A DNA stretch of 64,000 nt from JADZEM01 sp046328125. GTDB lineage: Bacteria > Chloroflexota > UBA6077 > JACCZL01. Under the pieces are notes generated by a model. That model worked only from the letters and a program-made list of their open reading frames with translations. It did not search any database and was not told the origin of the DNA. The position numbers and the translations under genes are program-made. Location: the NCBI GenBank assembly GCA_046328125.1, contig JAXLXF010000007.1:62001-126000 (forward strand), read 5' to 3'. This document shows, one piece after another, positions 34,351 through 42,581 of this stretch (positions are counted from its first letter, which is position 1; each line of letters opens with the position of its first letter).

Positions 34351-35862
34351 ATGCGACTCCTTGACGTAGTGCGAGACGTGCCCGGCGCGCGCCTCGTACA
34401 GGGTGGCCCCCAGCTCGACGCCCGAAGGGTCGTGCATGACTCGCGGCGGGTCCAACCCGGCGACCTGTTCCTGGTGATGACCGGCGAGAAGTTCGACGGG
34501 CGAGCGTTCGTGGCGCAGGCGCTGGAGCGGGGCGCGGTGGGCGTGGTGGCGGACGCGCCGCTGGCGCTGCCACCGGATCGCGCGATGGTAGTCGTGCCGG
34601 CCACCCGCCCGGCCCTGGCGGATCTCGCCGCCGCGTTCAACGGCCACCCCTCGCGGCAGCTGCGGCTGGTGGGCGTGACCGGCACGGATGGCAAGACTTC
34701 GACCACGCGTCTCCTGGCCGCCATCCTGGACCGGGCCGGTCAGCGGACCGGCTGGCTCTCGACGGTCGATGTCAAGATCGGCGATGAGATCCGCCCGAAC
34801 GAGCTCCACCACACCACGCCGGAGGCCGACCGCGTCCAGGAGGTGCTGGCCGAGATGGTGGCTGGCGGAGTCGAGACGGCGATCCTGGAGGTCAGCTCGC
34901 ACGCGCTGATGCTGGACCGGGTGCGCGGCTGCGAGATCGACCTGGCGCTGTTCACGAACCTGTCGCCAGAGCACCTGAACTTTCACGGCACGATGGAGGA
35001 GTACGCGCTCGCGAAGGCGCGGCTTTTCGAGATGGTCGGCGCCCCGTCGGCGAAGCCGTGGCCGAGGCTTGGCATCGTCAACGCGGACGACCCGGCCTCG
35101 GAGGTGATGCGGGCGCACTGCCCGGCGCCAGTTCTGTCGTACGGCATCGAGCGGGCGGCCAACGTGCTGGCACGAAACGTGCGTCTTGGCGCGCGCGGCG
35201 CGACGTTCACGCTCGTCACGCCACGTGGGGAGGCACAGGTGGCGTCGCGACTGCTCGGCCGGTTCAACGTCGCGAACTGGCTCGCCGCGATCACGGCCGC
35301 ACTGGAGCTCGGCGCGGACCTCGATCACGTCGTGCAGGCCGCCGCCGAGATGGACGCCGTGCCGGGCCGCATGGAGCGCGTGGACGGGGGCCAGCCCTTC
35401 CTGGTCGTCGTCGATTTCGCGCACACGCCCCAGGCGTTGGAGAACGCGCTGCGCACGCTCCGGCCGCACACCGAGGGACGGCTGATGGTGGTGTTCGGGC
35501 ACGCTGGCGAGCGCGACCCGGCCAATCGCCCGACGATGGGCCGCGTCGCCGCCGAGCTGGCCGAGTACGTGGTCATCAGCATGGACGACCCGCTCCACGA
35601 AGACCCCGAGGAGATCGCGCGGGCCATCGCGGCGGGCGCCGAGGAGGCCGGCAAGCGCGCGGGCATCGACTACGAGATCGACCTGGACCGCGCGTCGGCG
35701 ATTCGGACGCTGGTGACACGGGCGCGGCCCGGCGACACGATCCTGCTGGCCGGCAAGGGCCACGAGCGCCGGATGCTGGTCGGCGACGAGCGCCGGCCCT
35801 GGAACGACCGCGAGGCGGCCGAGCAGATCCTGGCTGAGGCCGGCTTCGGAACGGCGCGGTGA
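34351..35862 (+). CDS. murE: UDP-MurNAc-L-Ala-D-Glu ligase (MurE), non-DAP type motif
   Basis: A 503-residue Mur ligase adding the third residue of the peptidoglycan stem peptide. The N-terminal UDP-binding domain (VVHDSRRVQPGDLFLVMTGEKFDGRAFV), ATP site GVTGTDGKTSTT, TTPEADRVQEVLAEM, EVSSHALMLDRVRGCEIDLALFTNLSPEHLNFHG and C-terminal VVVDFAHTPQALENAL/VFGHAGERDPANRPTMGRVA are standard. The diamino-acid motif reads DDPLHEDP near residue 412, lacking the Arg of the DNPR motif of meso-DAP ligases, so another diamino acid (Lys or Orn) is likely. ATG 34351 precedes RLLDVV; an 18-codon upstream extension is unlikely. No other mur gene is adjacent. Confidence 0.93.
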   Translation: MRLLDVVRDVPGARLVQGGPQLDARRVVHDSRRVQPGDLFLVMTGEKFDGRAFVAQALERGAVGVVADAPLALPPDRAMVVVPATRPALADLAAAFNGHPSRQLRLVGVTGTDGKTSTTRLLAAILDRAGQRTGWLSTVDVKIGDEIRPNELHHTTPEADRVQEVLAEMVAGGVETAILEVSSHALMLDRVRGCEIDLALFTNLSPEHLNFHGTMEEYALAKARLFEMVGAPSAKPWPRLGIVNADDPASEVMRAHCPAPVLSYGIERAANVLARNVRLGARGATFTLVTPRGEAQVASRLLGRFNVANWLAAITAALELGADLDHVVQAAAEMDAVPGRMERVDGGQPFLVVVDFAHTPQALENALRTLRPHTEGRLMVVFGHAGERDPANRPTMGRVAAELAEYVVISMDDPLHEDPEEIARAIAAGAEEAGKRAGIDYEIDLDRASAIRTLVTRARPGDTILLAGKGHERRMLVGDERRPWNDREAAEQILAEAGFGTAR

Positions 35863-36005
35863 GCGGAGCTGACGAACATGCCGTGCTTGCTACACATTCG
35901 AGACGGAGCACGGTCCGTGTGTAGCGCCAATGAGATCGGCGCTCGCCGGGCCTGTGTTACACTCGGTCCGCCAGGTGTCCCGAGGATGGGGGATGGAGGC
36001 CGCTG

Positions 36006-37079
36006 ATGGCGGGTCTGTTCTTTTCCCGAAAGTCGAAGAATGGCGTCGGGACGCCGACCGAGCCGGAGCCCGTCTCCCCGGACTCCCAGGCCGTGTACGA
36101 GCCGCTGACGCCGGCCCTGCCGGACGACCCGCCCGACGCGATCCCCGGCATCCCTGACCTGTACGCCGTGCTTGGCGTGGACGCGCGGGCCTCGGACGAC
36201 ATCATCCGCTACGCCTATCGGAAGAAGGCTGCGAAGCTCCTGGACGCGCGCTGGCGCCCCGGCCGGGCGGCCCGCCAGCTGGCGGAGCTGAACGCGGCGT
36301 ACGAGATCCTCGGCAAGCCGGACCGCCGCGCCGACTATGACGGTCAGCGAGCGCGGATGTACTACTACCAGCAGGCCACCCGCCGGCAGGAGCTGCTAGA
36401 CGAGACCGGAACGCTCGGGGCGGGCGCATCTCGCGCGTCGCGTGGCACGCGCCCAGCCAGCAACTGGCTGCGACCACGGGCGCCGCGCGGCCTGCTCGAA
36501 GCGATCGCGATTCTCGGCGTGGTCGTCGTGGCGCTCTACGCTGGCTACACGGTGCTCGGCAACAGCAGCGCCATCGACCTCGGCGCGCTCCAGGACGCTG
36601 GCGCCGCCTGGGGGTTGCCGGTCCGCGCCCGCACCGTCCCGACGCCCTCGCCGGCGCCGGTCCTGGCCCAGCCGACGGCAACGCCCCGCCAGGTGATCGT
36701 GCCGGCCGTCGCCGTGCCGTCCCCAACGCCAGCACCGCCGACCGCCGCTCCAGCTCAGACCGGCGCCGCCTCGGTCAAGGGCGTCGCGCGGGTCAGCAAC
36801 CCGACCCCGAATCGGCGCTCAGACCTTACGGTCACGCTGAAGCTGACGCGCAACGACCAGCCGGTCAAGGGCGTGCCGGTCTTCCTGGTGGCGCACTACC
36901 GGACAGTCGAGGAGCGCTTCCCGGCCGGCGACGGCACCGTGCCGACCGACGACAACGGCGAGGCCGCGATCACGTTCAACATCGGGGACGCTACGGCGGG
37001 CTTCCCGGTCAACGTGGACGTGACCGCGACGGTGGACGGCGAGCCGGTCCAGGTCCAGACGACGTTCCTGCCGAAGTAG
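36006..37079 (+). CDS. J-like domain membrane protein with extracytoplasmic Ig-like domain
   Basis: A 357-residue protein. Residues about 48-108 resemble a DnaJ domain (DLYAVLGVDARASDDIIRYAYRKKAAKLL ... LAELNAAYEILGKPDRRADYD), but the HPD tripeptide needed to stimulate DnaK is missing (the loop reads LLDARWRPG). A membrane helix follows (LLEAIAILGVVVVALYAGYTVLG, near 163-185), then a Pro/Thr/Ala-rich linker, then a C-terminal beta-sandwich like bacterial Ig repeats (GVARVSNPTPNRRSDLTVTLKLTRNDQPVKGVPVFLVAHY). It probably links the cytoplasm to the cell surface; it is not a canonical DnaK cochaperone. GGAGG six bases before ATG 36006; TGTTACACT (35955-35963) is a possible extended -10. Confidence 0.75.
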   Translation: MAGLFFSRKSKNGVGTPTEPEPVSPDSQAVYEPLTPALPDDPPDAIPGIPDLYAVLGVDARASDDIIRYAYRKKAAKLLDARWRPGRAARQLAELNAAYEILGKPDRRADYDGQRARMYYYQQATRRQELLDETGTLGAGASRASRGTRPASNWLRPRAPRGLLEAIAILGVVVVALYAGYTVLGNSSAIDLGALQDAGAAWGLPVRARTVPTPSPAPVLAQPTATPRQVIVPAVAVPSPTPAPPTAAPAQTGAASVKGVARVSNPTPNRRSDLTVTLKLTRNDQPVKGVPVFLVAHYRTVEERFPAGDGTVPTDDNGEAAITFNIGDATAGFPVNVDVTATVDGEPVQVQTTFLPK

Positions 37080-37094
37080 GACGCTGGGACAGCA

Positions 37095-37153
37095 GGGGCG
37101 CAATGAATTGCGCCCCTACCGACGGCTCTGTAGGGGCGCAATTCATTGCACCC
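37095..37153. repeat. Paired palindromes of the GGGGCGCAA family (REPIN-like)
   Basis: Unit 1: GGGGCGCAA (37095-37103), TGAA loop, TTGCGCCCC (37108-37116), then TAC. Unit 2 in opposite orientation: GTAGGGGCGCAATTCATTG ... CACCC (37130-37153). The pairing of two inverted units with about 10 bases between them matches the dimer inside the histidine kinase gene (52525-52585). It lies between the J-like gene and the convergent oxidase gene. Confidence 0.8.
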
Positions 37154-37176
37154 GTCTGGGGGGTGGGGTCTCCTTC

Positions 37177-38565
37177 CTACGGCGCGATGTTGTGGTTGAG
37201 GCGGAACAGGTTGGCCGGGTCGTACTGACGCTTCACGGCCAGCAGTCGATCGTAGTTGGGACCGTAGGCCGAGTGAACCCGCCCCGGCTCGTCGGCCGCG
37301 ATGTGGTTCAGGTACACGCCGGTCGCGTACGGCTCGGCGTCGTTCCAGAAGCTGCGCGTCCACCTGACCTGCTCGTCGTCCAGCGACGAGTCGGTCCACT
37401 GCGAGATGATGCTGAAGTCCCACTTCGCGCCGCGCTGCCCGAACGCCGTCGCGGTCGGATCGACACGCGCAGCCGCGCCGTGCACGTAGAACAGCCCGAC
37501 CACCGACATCGGCGAGGTCATGGAGGCCGCGCGATCGATAATCAGGTCGAGCGCGTCGTCGCTCAACTCCGGCATGAAGCCTGACTTCCAGTAGCGCCGA
37601 ATGCCGTACACGCCCAGGTCGTCGATCAAGGTCTGGCGCTGGACGTACGGCATCGGCGACACCAGATCGGCGATCGGGCTGCCGAACTGTCGAGCCGGCG
37701 CCAGCACGCGCTCGCCCTGCGCCAGATCGCCAGTGTAGCCGAGCAGCATCGCAATCAACGGATCGCCGTCGGGCGAGGTGAGGAGCGCCGCGAACGCCTC
37801 GGCCTCGTCAGGCAGCGTCGAGCAGTACTCACGGTAGAAGCGCAGCACGTCTTTCGAGGCGGCGCGTGGATACAGCACCATCCCGCCGAGCACGGTCGGC
37901 CCGACCTCGTGCAGCTGAAACTCGAACGCGGTCACCACGCCGAAGTTGCCGCCACCGCCCTTCAGCGCCCAGAGCAGGTCCGGGTGCTCGTCGGCCGAAG
38001 CCGTGATGAGCTTCCCGTCGGCGGTGACGAGATCGGCGGAGAGGACGTTGTCGCAGGCGAACGCGTGCTTGCCCATGAGCCAGCCGAGGCCGCCGCCGAG
38101 TGTCAGCCCGCCGATACCGGTGTTGGTGACGGTGCCGCCGGTCGTGGCGAGGCCGAGCGCCTGGGTCTCACGGTCGAATTCACCCCAGGTGAGGCCGCCC
38201 TGCGCGATCGCGGTGCGCAGCCGCTGGTCGATCCTGACCGCCTTGAGGCCGCACAGGTCGATCACCAGGCCGCCGTCGCACATGGCGTGGCCGGCCGCGC
38301 TGTGGCTCCCTCCGCGCACGGCCAGTCGCAGTTGCTGGTCCCGCGCGAAGTTGACCGCCTCGATGACGTCAGCCACGCCGCTGCACTTCACGATGACGGC
38401 CGGTCGGCGGTCGATCATGCCGTTCCAGATCTTGCGCGCATCGTCGTAGGTCGGATCGACGGGGCGGAGCACCTGGCCCCGCACACTCGCTTTGAGCTTC
38501 TCGATGGCCGCGTCGTCCACGACGCTCTCAACAGTCCTGGTGTCCCCCACGTGCAGGCTGGTCAT
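37177..38565 (-). CDS. FAD-linked oxidase, berberine-bridge (BBE) type
   Basis: A 462-residue flavoprotein of the FAD_binding_4/BBE family. RLAVRGGSHSAAGHAMCDGGLVIDL contains the His that usually holds FAD covalently, and TGGTVTNTGIGGLTLGGGLGWLMGKHAFACDN is the pyrophosphate-binding loop. The C-terminal YDRLLAVKRQYDPANLFRLNHNI is the BBE motif closing the active site. Such enzymes oxidise sugars, alcohols or secondary metabolites with O2; the substrate cannot be told. No clear signal peptide. ATG 38565 follows GGGGAGAAAAGG; the longer open frame upstream is unlikely. Divergent from thrB. Confidence 0.9.
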   Translation of the reverse strand: MTSLHVGDTRTVESVVDDAAIEKLKASVRGQVLRPVDPTYDDARKIWNGMIDRRPAVIVKCSGVADVIEAVNFARDQQLRLAVRGGSHSAAGHAMCDGGLVIDLCGLKAVRIDQRLRTAIAQGGLTWGEFDRETQALGLATTGGTVTNTGIGGLTLGGGLGWLMGKHAFACDNVLSADLVTADGKLITASADEHPDLLWALKGGGGNFGVVTAFEFQLHEVGPTVLGGMVLYPRAASKDVLRFYREYCSTLPDEAEAFAALLTSPDGDPLIAMLLGYTGDLAQGERVLAPARQFGSPIADLVSPMPYVQRQTLIDDLGVYGIRRYWKSGFMPELSDDALDLIIDRAASMTSPMSVVGLFYVHGAAARVDPTATAFGQRGAKWDFSIISQWTDSSLDDEQVRWTRSFWNDAEPYATGVYLNHIAADEPGRVHSAYGPNYDRLLAVKRQYDPANLFRLNHNIAP

Positions 38566-38789
38566 GACCTTTTCTCCCCACCTCTCTGTGGCGTCCGGCA
38601 CGCCGTGGACGGAGCGTCCACGGCGCCTGTCGTCTCGTCGCTCCACGACGGCTGACGCAGCACGTCCATCGTACAGCGACCCATGCGACCTGTCATGACT
38701 TTTCATCTCGGCGCACTGAACGGTACTGAGGCTCCGGTCCACGGCGAGGACTTGGGAGGCGGGCGGTCCAGCCCCCATAATCCCCCTCC

Positions 38790-39686
38790 GTGCTCACCGT
38801 CCGCGCTCCCGCCACCAGTGCCAACCTCGGGCCAGGCTACGATTGTCTGAGCCTGGCGTTGGACGTGGCGAACGTGGTGCAGGCGTGGCCGGCTGAGGAC
38901 GGCGTCCACGTCGAGGTGACGGGCGAGGGCGCCGGCCTCCTGCCCACCGACCAGCGCAACGAGGTGTACCGCGCCCTCAGCGTGGTCTATCAGCGGCGGG
39001 GCGAGCCGCCGCCGCCCTTGCGCCTGCGCTGCCACAACGTGATCCCACCGGCACGCGGGCTCGGCAGCAGCAGCGCGGCCCGAGCCTCGGGTCTGCTCCT
39101 GGGCAACCGTCTGCTGGGCGATCCGCTCAGCACCGAAGAGCTGTTCGCGCTCGGGGCGGAGATGGAGGGCCACCCGGACAACATCGCGGCCTGCTTCTTC
39201 GGCGGTGTGCAGGTCTGCGTGACCGGGTCTCGCGGCCTGGAGCACGCGCGGGTGCCGGTGACCGTGCCGCTGGCGGCGACCGTCTACATCCCGGATTTCC
39301 CGATGGACACCCACACCGCGCGCGGCCTGCTGCCGACCGAGGTCTCGATCCAGACGGCGGTCTACAACATCAGTCGGGCGTCGCTGTTCGTGGCGGCCCT
39401 GGCGACCGGCCGCGCCGACCTGCTGCGGACCGCCACCGAGGACGCCATCCACCAGCCGCCGCGCAGCACGATCTTCCCGGCCCTCCCGATCCTGGTGGAG
39501 GCGGCCGTCGAGGCCGGGGCGTACGGCGCGTTCCTGTCGGGCGCCGGGTCGTCGGTGCTGGCGCTGGTCGATCCGGGACGAGCGGAGCGGGTCGGGCCGG
39601 CGATGGCGGCGGCAGCGGCTCGGGCGTGCGTGCCCGGCCGCGTCGTCCAGACCGAGATCGGCGAGCACGGCGCGTCCGTCGAGTAG
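38790..39686 (+). CDS. thrB: Homoserine kinase
   Basis: A 298-residue GHMP kinase phosphorylating L-homoserine for threonine synthesis. RAPATSANLGPGYDCLSLALD at the N terminus, the ATP loop PPARGLGSSSAARASGL, EMEGHPDNIAACFFGGVQV and the C-terminal AYGAFLSGAGSSVLALV are diagnostic. Length fits. GTG 38790 is used; no strong Shine-Dalgarno is visible. No thrA or thrC is adjacent. Confidence 0.93.
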   Translation: MLTVRAPATSANLGPGYDCLSLALDVANVVQAWPAEDGVHVEVTGEGAGLLPTDQRNEVYRALSVVYQRRGEPPPPLRLRCHNVIPPARGLGSSSAARASGLLLGNRLLGDPLSTEELFALGAEMEGHPDNIAACFFGGVQVCVTGSRGLEHARVPVTVPLAATVYIPDFPMDTHTARGLLPTEVSIQTAVYNISRASLFVAALATGRADLLRTATEDAIHQPPRSTIFPALPILVEAAVEAGAYGAFLSGAGSSVLALVDPGRAERVGPAMAAAAARACVPGRVVQTEIGEHGASVE

Positions 39687-39724
39687 GACGGTCTCGCGAG
39701 AGGCAGACGGCCAGCGTGGGCTGG

Positions 39725-39937
39725 CTACTCGGCCAGTGGCCGCAGCTCGATCGAGGCGTACACACGGCGAGGGCCGAGCGCGCCAGGTGGCGCGCCCGAG
39801 TGCGGATCGAGCTCGACGTTGCAGAGCAGGCCCCACTCGGTCGGCGCGAGCTTGAGCACGGTGCCGGTCTGGCCGGTCGCGACCAGCACCACCCGCTCGC
39901 CGACGACCGGCCGCCAGTCAGGCTTCGACTCGCTCAC
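39725..39937 (-). CDS. Small basic/beta protein, unrecognised
   Basis: A 70-residue protein (RPVVGERVVLVATGQTGTVLKLAPTEWGLLCNVELDPHSG ... RRVYASIELRPLAE) with the look of a small SH3-like or KOW-type beta barrel: alternating hydrophobic strands and a GERVVLVATGQTG turn. GTG 39937 lies 12 bases after the stop of the upstream F420 enzyme gene on the same strand, so it is probably cotranscribed. Function unknown. Confidence 0.6.
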   Translation of the reverse strand: MSESKPDWRPVVGERVVLVATGQTGTVLKLAPTEWGLLCNVELDPHSGAPPGALGPRRVYASIELRPLAE

Positions 39938-39949
39938 CGAGGTCGCACG

Positions 39950-40900
39950 TCAGGTCTGCTCGAACGACCGGATTGTCTCGAGTACGCGCCCAAACTTCTC
40001 GATGCCGTGGGTCGTCCACGGGTCCAGGATGACCGTCATGTGGGTCACGCCGGCCTGGGTGTGGAACGCCCAGATCTTCTCGGCGATCTCCTGGACGGAG
40101 CCGCGCAGCGCGTTTGGCCCGACGTCCGGCGCATCGCCGGCGTCCGGCACCAGCACGGTAGTGCCGGCGGTGCGCTGGATCGAAGCCGGGTCGCGGCCGA
40201 CCTCGCGGCAGGCGGCGTCCAGGTTCGCGAACCGCTCGATGGCCGGCGTGGGATCGCGGTGCCAGACCGAGTTGTAGGCGTCGGCGTAGCGCGCGATCAG
40301 CCGCATCATCCGTGGCCCCTTGGCGCCGATCCAGATCGGCGGGCCGCCGGGGCGCGGGCCGCGCGGGCGCAGCTCGGAGTCGGTCACGTGGTAGTAGGCG
40401 CCGTGGAACGTGACCTTCTCGCCTTTGAGGAGCGGGACGATGATCTGGAGCGCCTCGTCAAATCTACCCGCGAGATGGTCGAACGGGAAGCCGAACGCGG
40501 TGTACTCTGGCTCGTGCCAGCCGGCCCCGAGCCCGAGCAGCAGCCGGCCGCCGCTGACGTCGTCCAGAGTATCGGCCATCTTGGCGAGGAGGGCCGGCTC
40601 GCGGAAGCTGTTGCAGGCGACGAACGGGCCGAGCGTGATGCGGTTCGTCACGGCGGCGATGGCGCTCAGCACGGTCCACGCTTCGAGCGGCCCGCGCGAT
40701 TCGCCCGGCGGCATCACCACCGAGCCGGCGTTGCGCATGATCAGGTGGTCGGCCATCCAGATCGTGTCGAAGCCGACCGCCTCGGCCATGACCGACATCT
40801 CTTTGACCTCGCTCCAGCCGATCGCTCGGCCAGCAGGACGCGCCTGCTCGCCGGTGCGCAGCAGGAGGCCAAGCTGGAGCCGACCGTTTCCATTCGCCAT
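39950..40900 (-). CDS. LLM-class F420-dependent oxidoreductase
   Basis: A 316-residue luciferase-like TIM barrel. LQLGLLLRTGEQ, MAEAVGFDTIWMADHLIMRN, TNRITLGPFVACNSFREPALLAKMADTLDDVSGGRLLLGLGAGWHEPEYTAFG and PPIWIGAKGPRMMRLIARYADAYN are all in place. It probably uses F420 as hydride carrier. Distinct from the copies at 5.1 and 59.4 kb, so it is not a recent duplicate. Followed closely by the 70-residue small protein gene. Confidence 0.88.
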   Translation of the reverse strand: MANGNGRLQLGLLLRTGEQARPAGRAIGWSEVKEMSVMAEAVGFDTIWMADHLIMRNAGSVVMPPGESRGPLEAWTVLSAIAAVTNRITLGPFVACNSFREPALLAKMADTLDDVSGGRLLLGLGAGWHEPEYTAFGFPFDHLAGRFDEALQIIVPLLKGEKVTFHGAYYHVTDSELRPRGPRPGGPPIWIGAKGPRMMRLIARYADAYNSVWHRDPTPAIERFANLDAACREVGRDPASIQRTAGTTVLVPDAGDAPDVGPNALRGSVQEIAEKIWAFHTQAGVTHMTVILDPWTTHGIEKFGRVLETIRSFEQT

Positions 40901-40994
40901 GAGCCACCCGTTTCTCCGGCGGCCCAGGAGGAGTCTGGGCCGCCGTGCAGCAAGTCAACACCCCGTCGTGCAGCGGACAGATCGTACCAGTCTC

Positions 40995-42344
40995 TCAGTC
41001 CAGGCCGAGCATGATCCGCGCGATCGTGAAGTACAGGAACAGGCCGGTCCCGTCCACCAGGGTCGTGATGAATGGCGCCGAGACGACGGCCGGATCGACC
41101 CTGAGCTTGCGGAGCACCAGCGGCAGCATGCCGGCCACCACCGCCGACCAGACCACCACGAACACGGCCGTCACGGCCACCACCGGCCCGATCTCGGAGC
41201 CGACTCCCAGGGTCCAGGCACGAACGAAGGTCGCCAGACCCATCGTCGTGCCGAGCAGCAGGCCGACGGTGAGCTCGCGGACGACGATCCGGCCCAGGTC
41301 GCCGAACTCGACCTCGCCGACGCCCATCGCCCGGACCAGCGTCGTCACCGTCTGCGAGCCGACATTGCCGCCGGTCCCGATCAGCAGCGGAATAAAGAAG
41401 GACAGCGCCACCATCTCCGAGATCGTGTCCTCGAAGTGGCGCAGGACCGTGCCGGTGTACGCCTCAGCCGCGAACAGCACCAGCAGCCAGATGACGCGCT
41501 TGCGGTACAGGTGGAAGACGCTGGCGCGCAGGTACGGCTCCTCCAACGGCTGCGAGCCGCCGAGGCGCTCGATGTCTTCGCCGACCTCCTCCAACAGCAC
41601 GTCGGCGGCGTCGTCCGCCGTGATGATCCCAAGCACCCGGCCGTCGGCGTCCACGACCGGCAGCGCCAGCAGGTTGTGGCGGTCCAGCAGCTGGGCGGCC
41701 GTCTCCTGGTCGGCGTCGGCGCGGACGCGGGTGACCTCGGCGTTCATGACCTGGGAGATCAGCTTCCAGCGCGGCGAGAGCACCAGATTGCGCAGGGAGA
41801 GGACGCCCAACAGGCGATTGGTCTCCGGGGCGGTGACGTAGACGTAGTAGATCGTCTCCGCCTCCTCCGCGACCCGCCCGAGCTGCTCTAGCGCCTCGCC
41901 GACCGTCAGGTACGGCGAGATCGCCACGAAGTCGGTCGTCATGATGCCGGCCGCGCTCTCCGGCGGGTACGCCAGCAGCTCGCGGACGTCTGAAGCCTCC
42001 TCGTGCTCCATCTCGCTGAGGATCGCTTCGGCATCGTCGGGTGGCAGCTCGCCGACGACGTCCGCCGCGTCGTCCGGGTCCATCTCTTCGAGGACGTCGG
42101 CGGCTTCGGCGCGGGTCAGCTTCCCGATCAGGCGGGCGGCGTCGAAGGCGTCGATCTCGGCCAGCAGCTCGGCGAGCGTCTCGTCGCCGAGGGTGGCGAA
42201 CAGGCGGCGGAGCTCGACCGGCTCCAGCTCGCCGAGAGCGTCGGTGAGATCTTCCGGCGGGCAGCCCTTGAGCTGCTCGCCGGTCAGTGGCCGGGCGCCG
42301 TTGAGGGCGTCGCGCACGGTGGCGCGCACGTCGAGGACGGGCAT
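40995..42344 (-). CDS. mgtE: MgtE magnesium transporter
   Basis: A 449-residue Mg2+ channel. The N-terminal MgtE_N helical domain (DALGELEPVELRRLFATLGDETLAELLAEIDAFDAARLIGKL), two CBS domains (from MTTDFVAISPYLTVGEAL and from VMNAEVTRVRADADQETAAQLLDRHNLLALPVVD) and five membrane helices with the pore region FFIPLLIGTGGNVGSQTVTTLVRAM are present. CBS domains sense cytoplasmic Mg2+ and close the pore. ATG 42344 has AGGTGG 10 bases upstream; TTG 42350 is in frame. The upstream leader is highly structured (42345-42466), suggesting RNA-level control. Confidence 0.95.
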   Translation of the reverse strand: MPVLDVRATVRDALNGARPLTGEQLKGCPPEDLTDALGELEPVELRRLFATLGDETLAELLAEIDAFDAARLIGKLTRAEAADVLEEMDPDDAADVVGELPPDDAEAILSEMEHEEASDVRELLAYPPESAAGIMTTDFVAISPYLTVGEALEQLGRVAEEAETIYYVYVTAPETNRLLGVLSLRNLVLSPRWKLISQVMNAEVTRVRADADQETAAQLLDRHNLLALPVVDADGRVLGIITADDAADVLLEEVGEDIERLGGSQPLEEPYLRASVFHLYRKRVIWLLVLFAAEAYTGTVLRHFEDTISEMVALSFFIPLLIGTGGNVGSQTVTTLVRAMGVGEVEFGDLGRIVVRELTVGLLLGTTMGLATFVRAWTLGVGSEIGPVVAVTAVFVVVWSAVVAGMLPLVLRKLRVDPAVVSAPFITTLVDGTGLFLYFTIARIMLGLD

Positions 42345-42466
42345 GTCCAATGTTCCACCTCTTGCGTGAGGTCTGGCACCAGAACGCCCTCCCGCCTGGG
42401 AGGGCGCTGACGCAGAGGTGGACGAGCCCCAGTCTCTGGGGGGCTAGCTCACGACGCTTGCAGCGT
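42345..42466 (-). promoter_or_regulatory. Structured leader of mgtE, riboswitch-like
   Basis: Three hairpins lie between the mgtE start and 42466: CGCCCTCCC-GCCT-GGGAGGGCG (42385-42406) closed further by TGCGT/ACGCA (42363-42367/42410-42414); an imperfect arm GTGGACGAGCCCCAG / CTGGGGGGCTAGCTCAC (42418-42452); and ACGCTTGCAGCGT (42454-42466). mgtE is a common target of M-box or other metal-sensing riboswitches, but I could not match the M-box core sequence by eye, so the class is open. Confidence 0.45.
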
Positions 42467-42581
42467 GCTCCCGGGTGAGATCGACGTCTGGCCCAGGTTG
42501 GCGACTAGCAGGGTCTGAGGTACTCATGACGGGCAAACCATACTCCATCCAGGAGAGAAGCGCCACCTCGCAGAAGACGCT

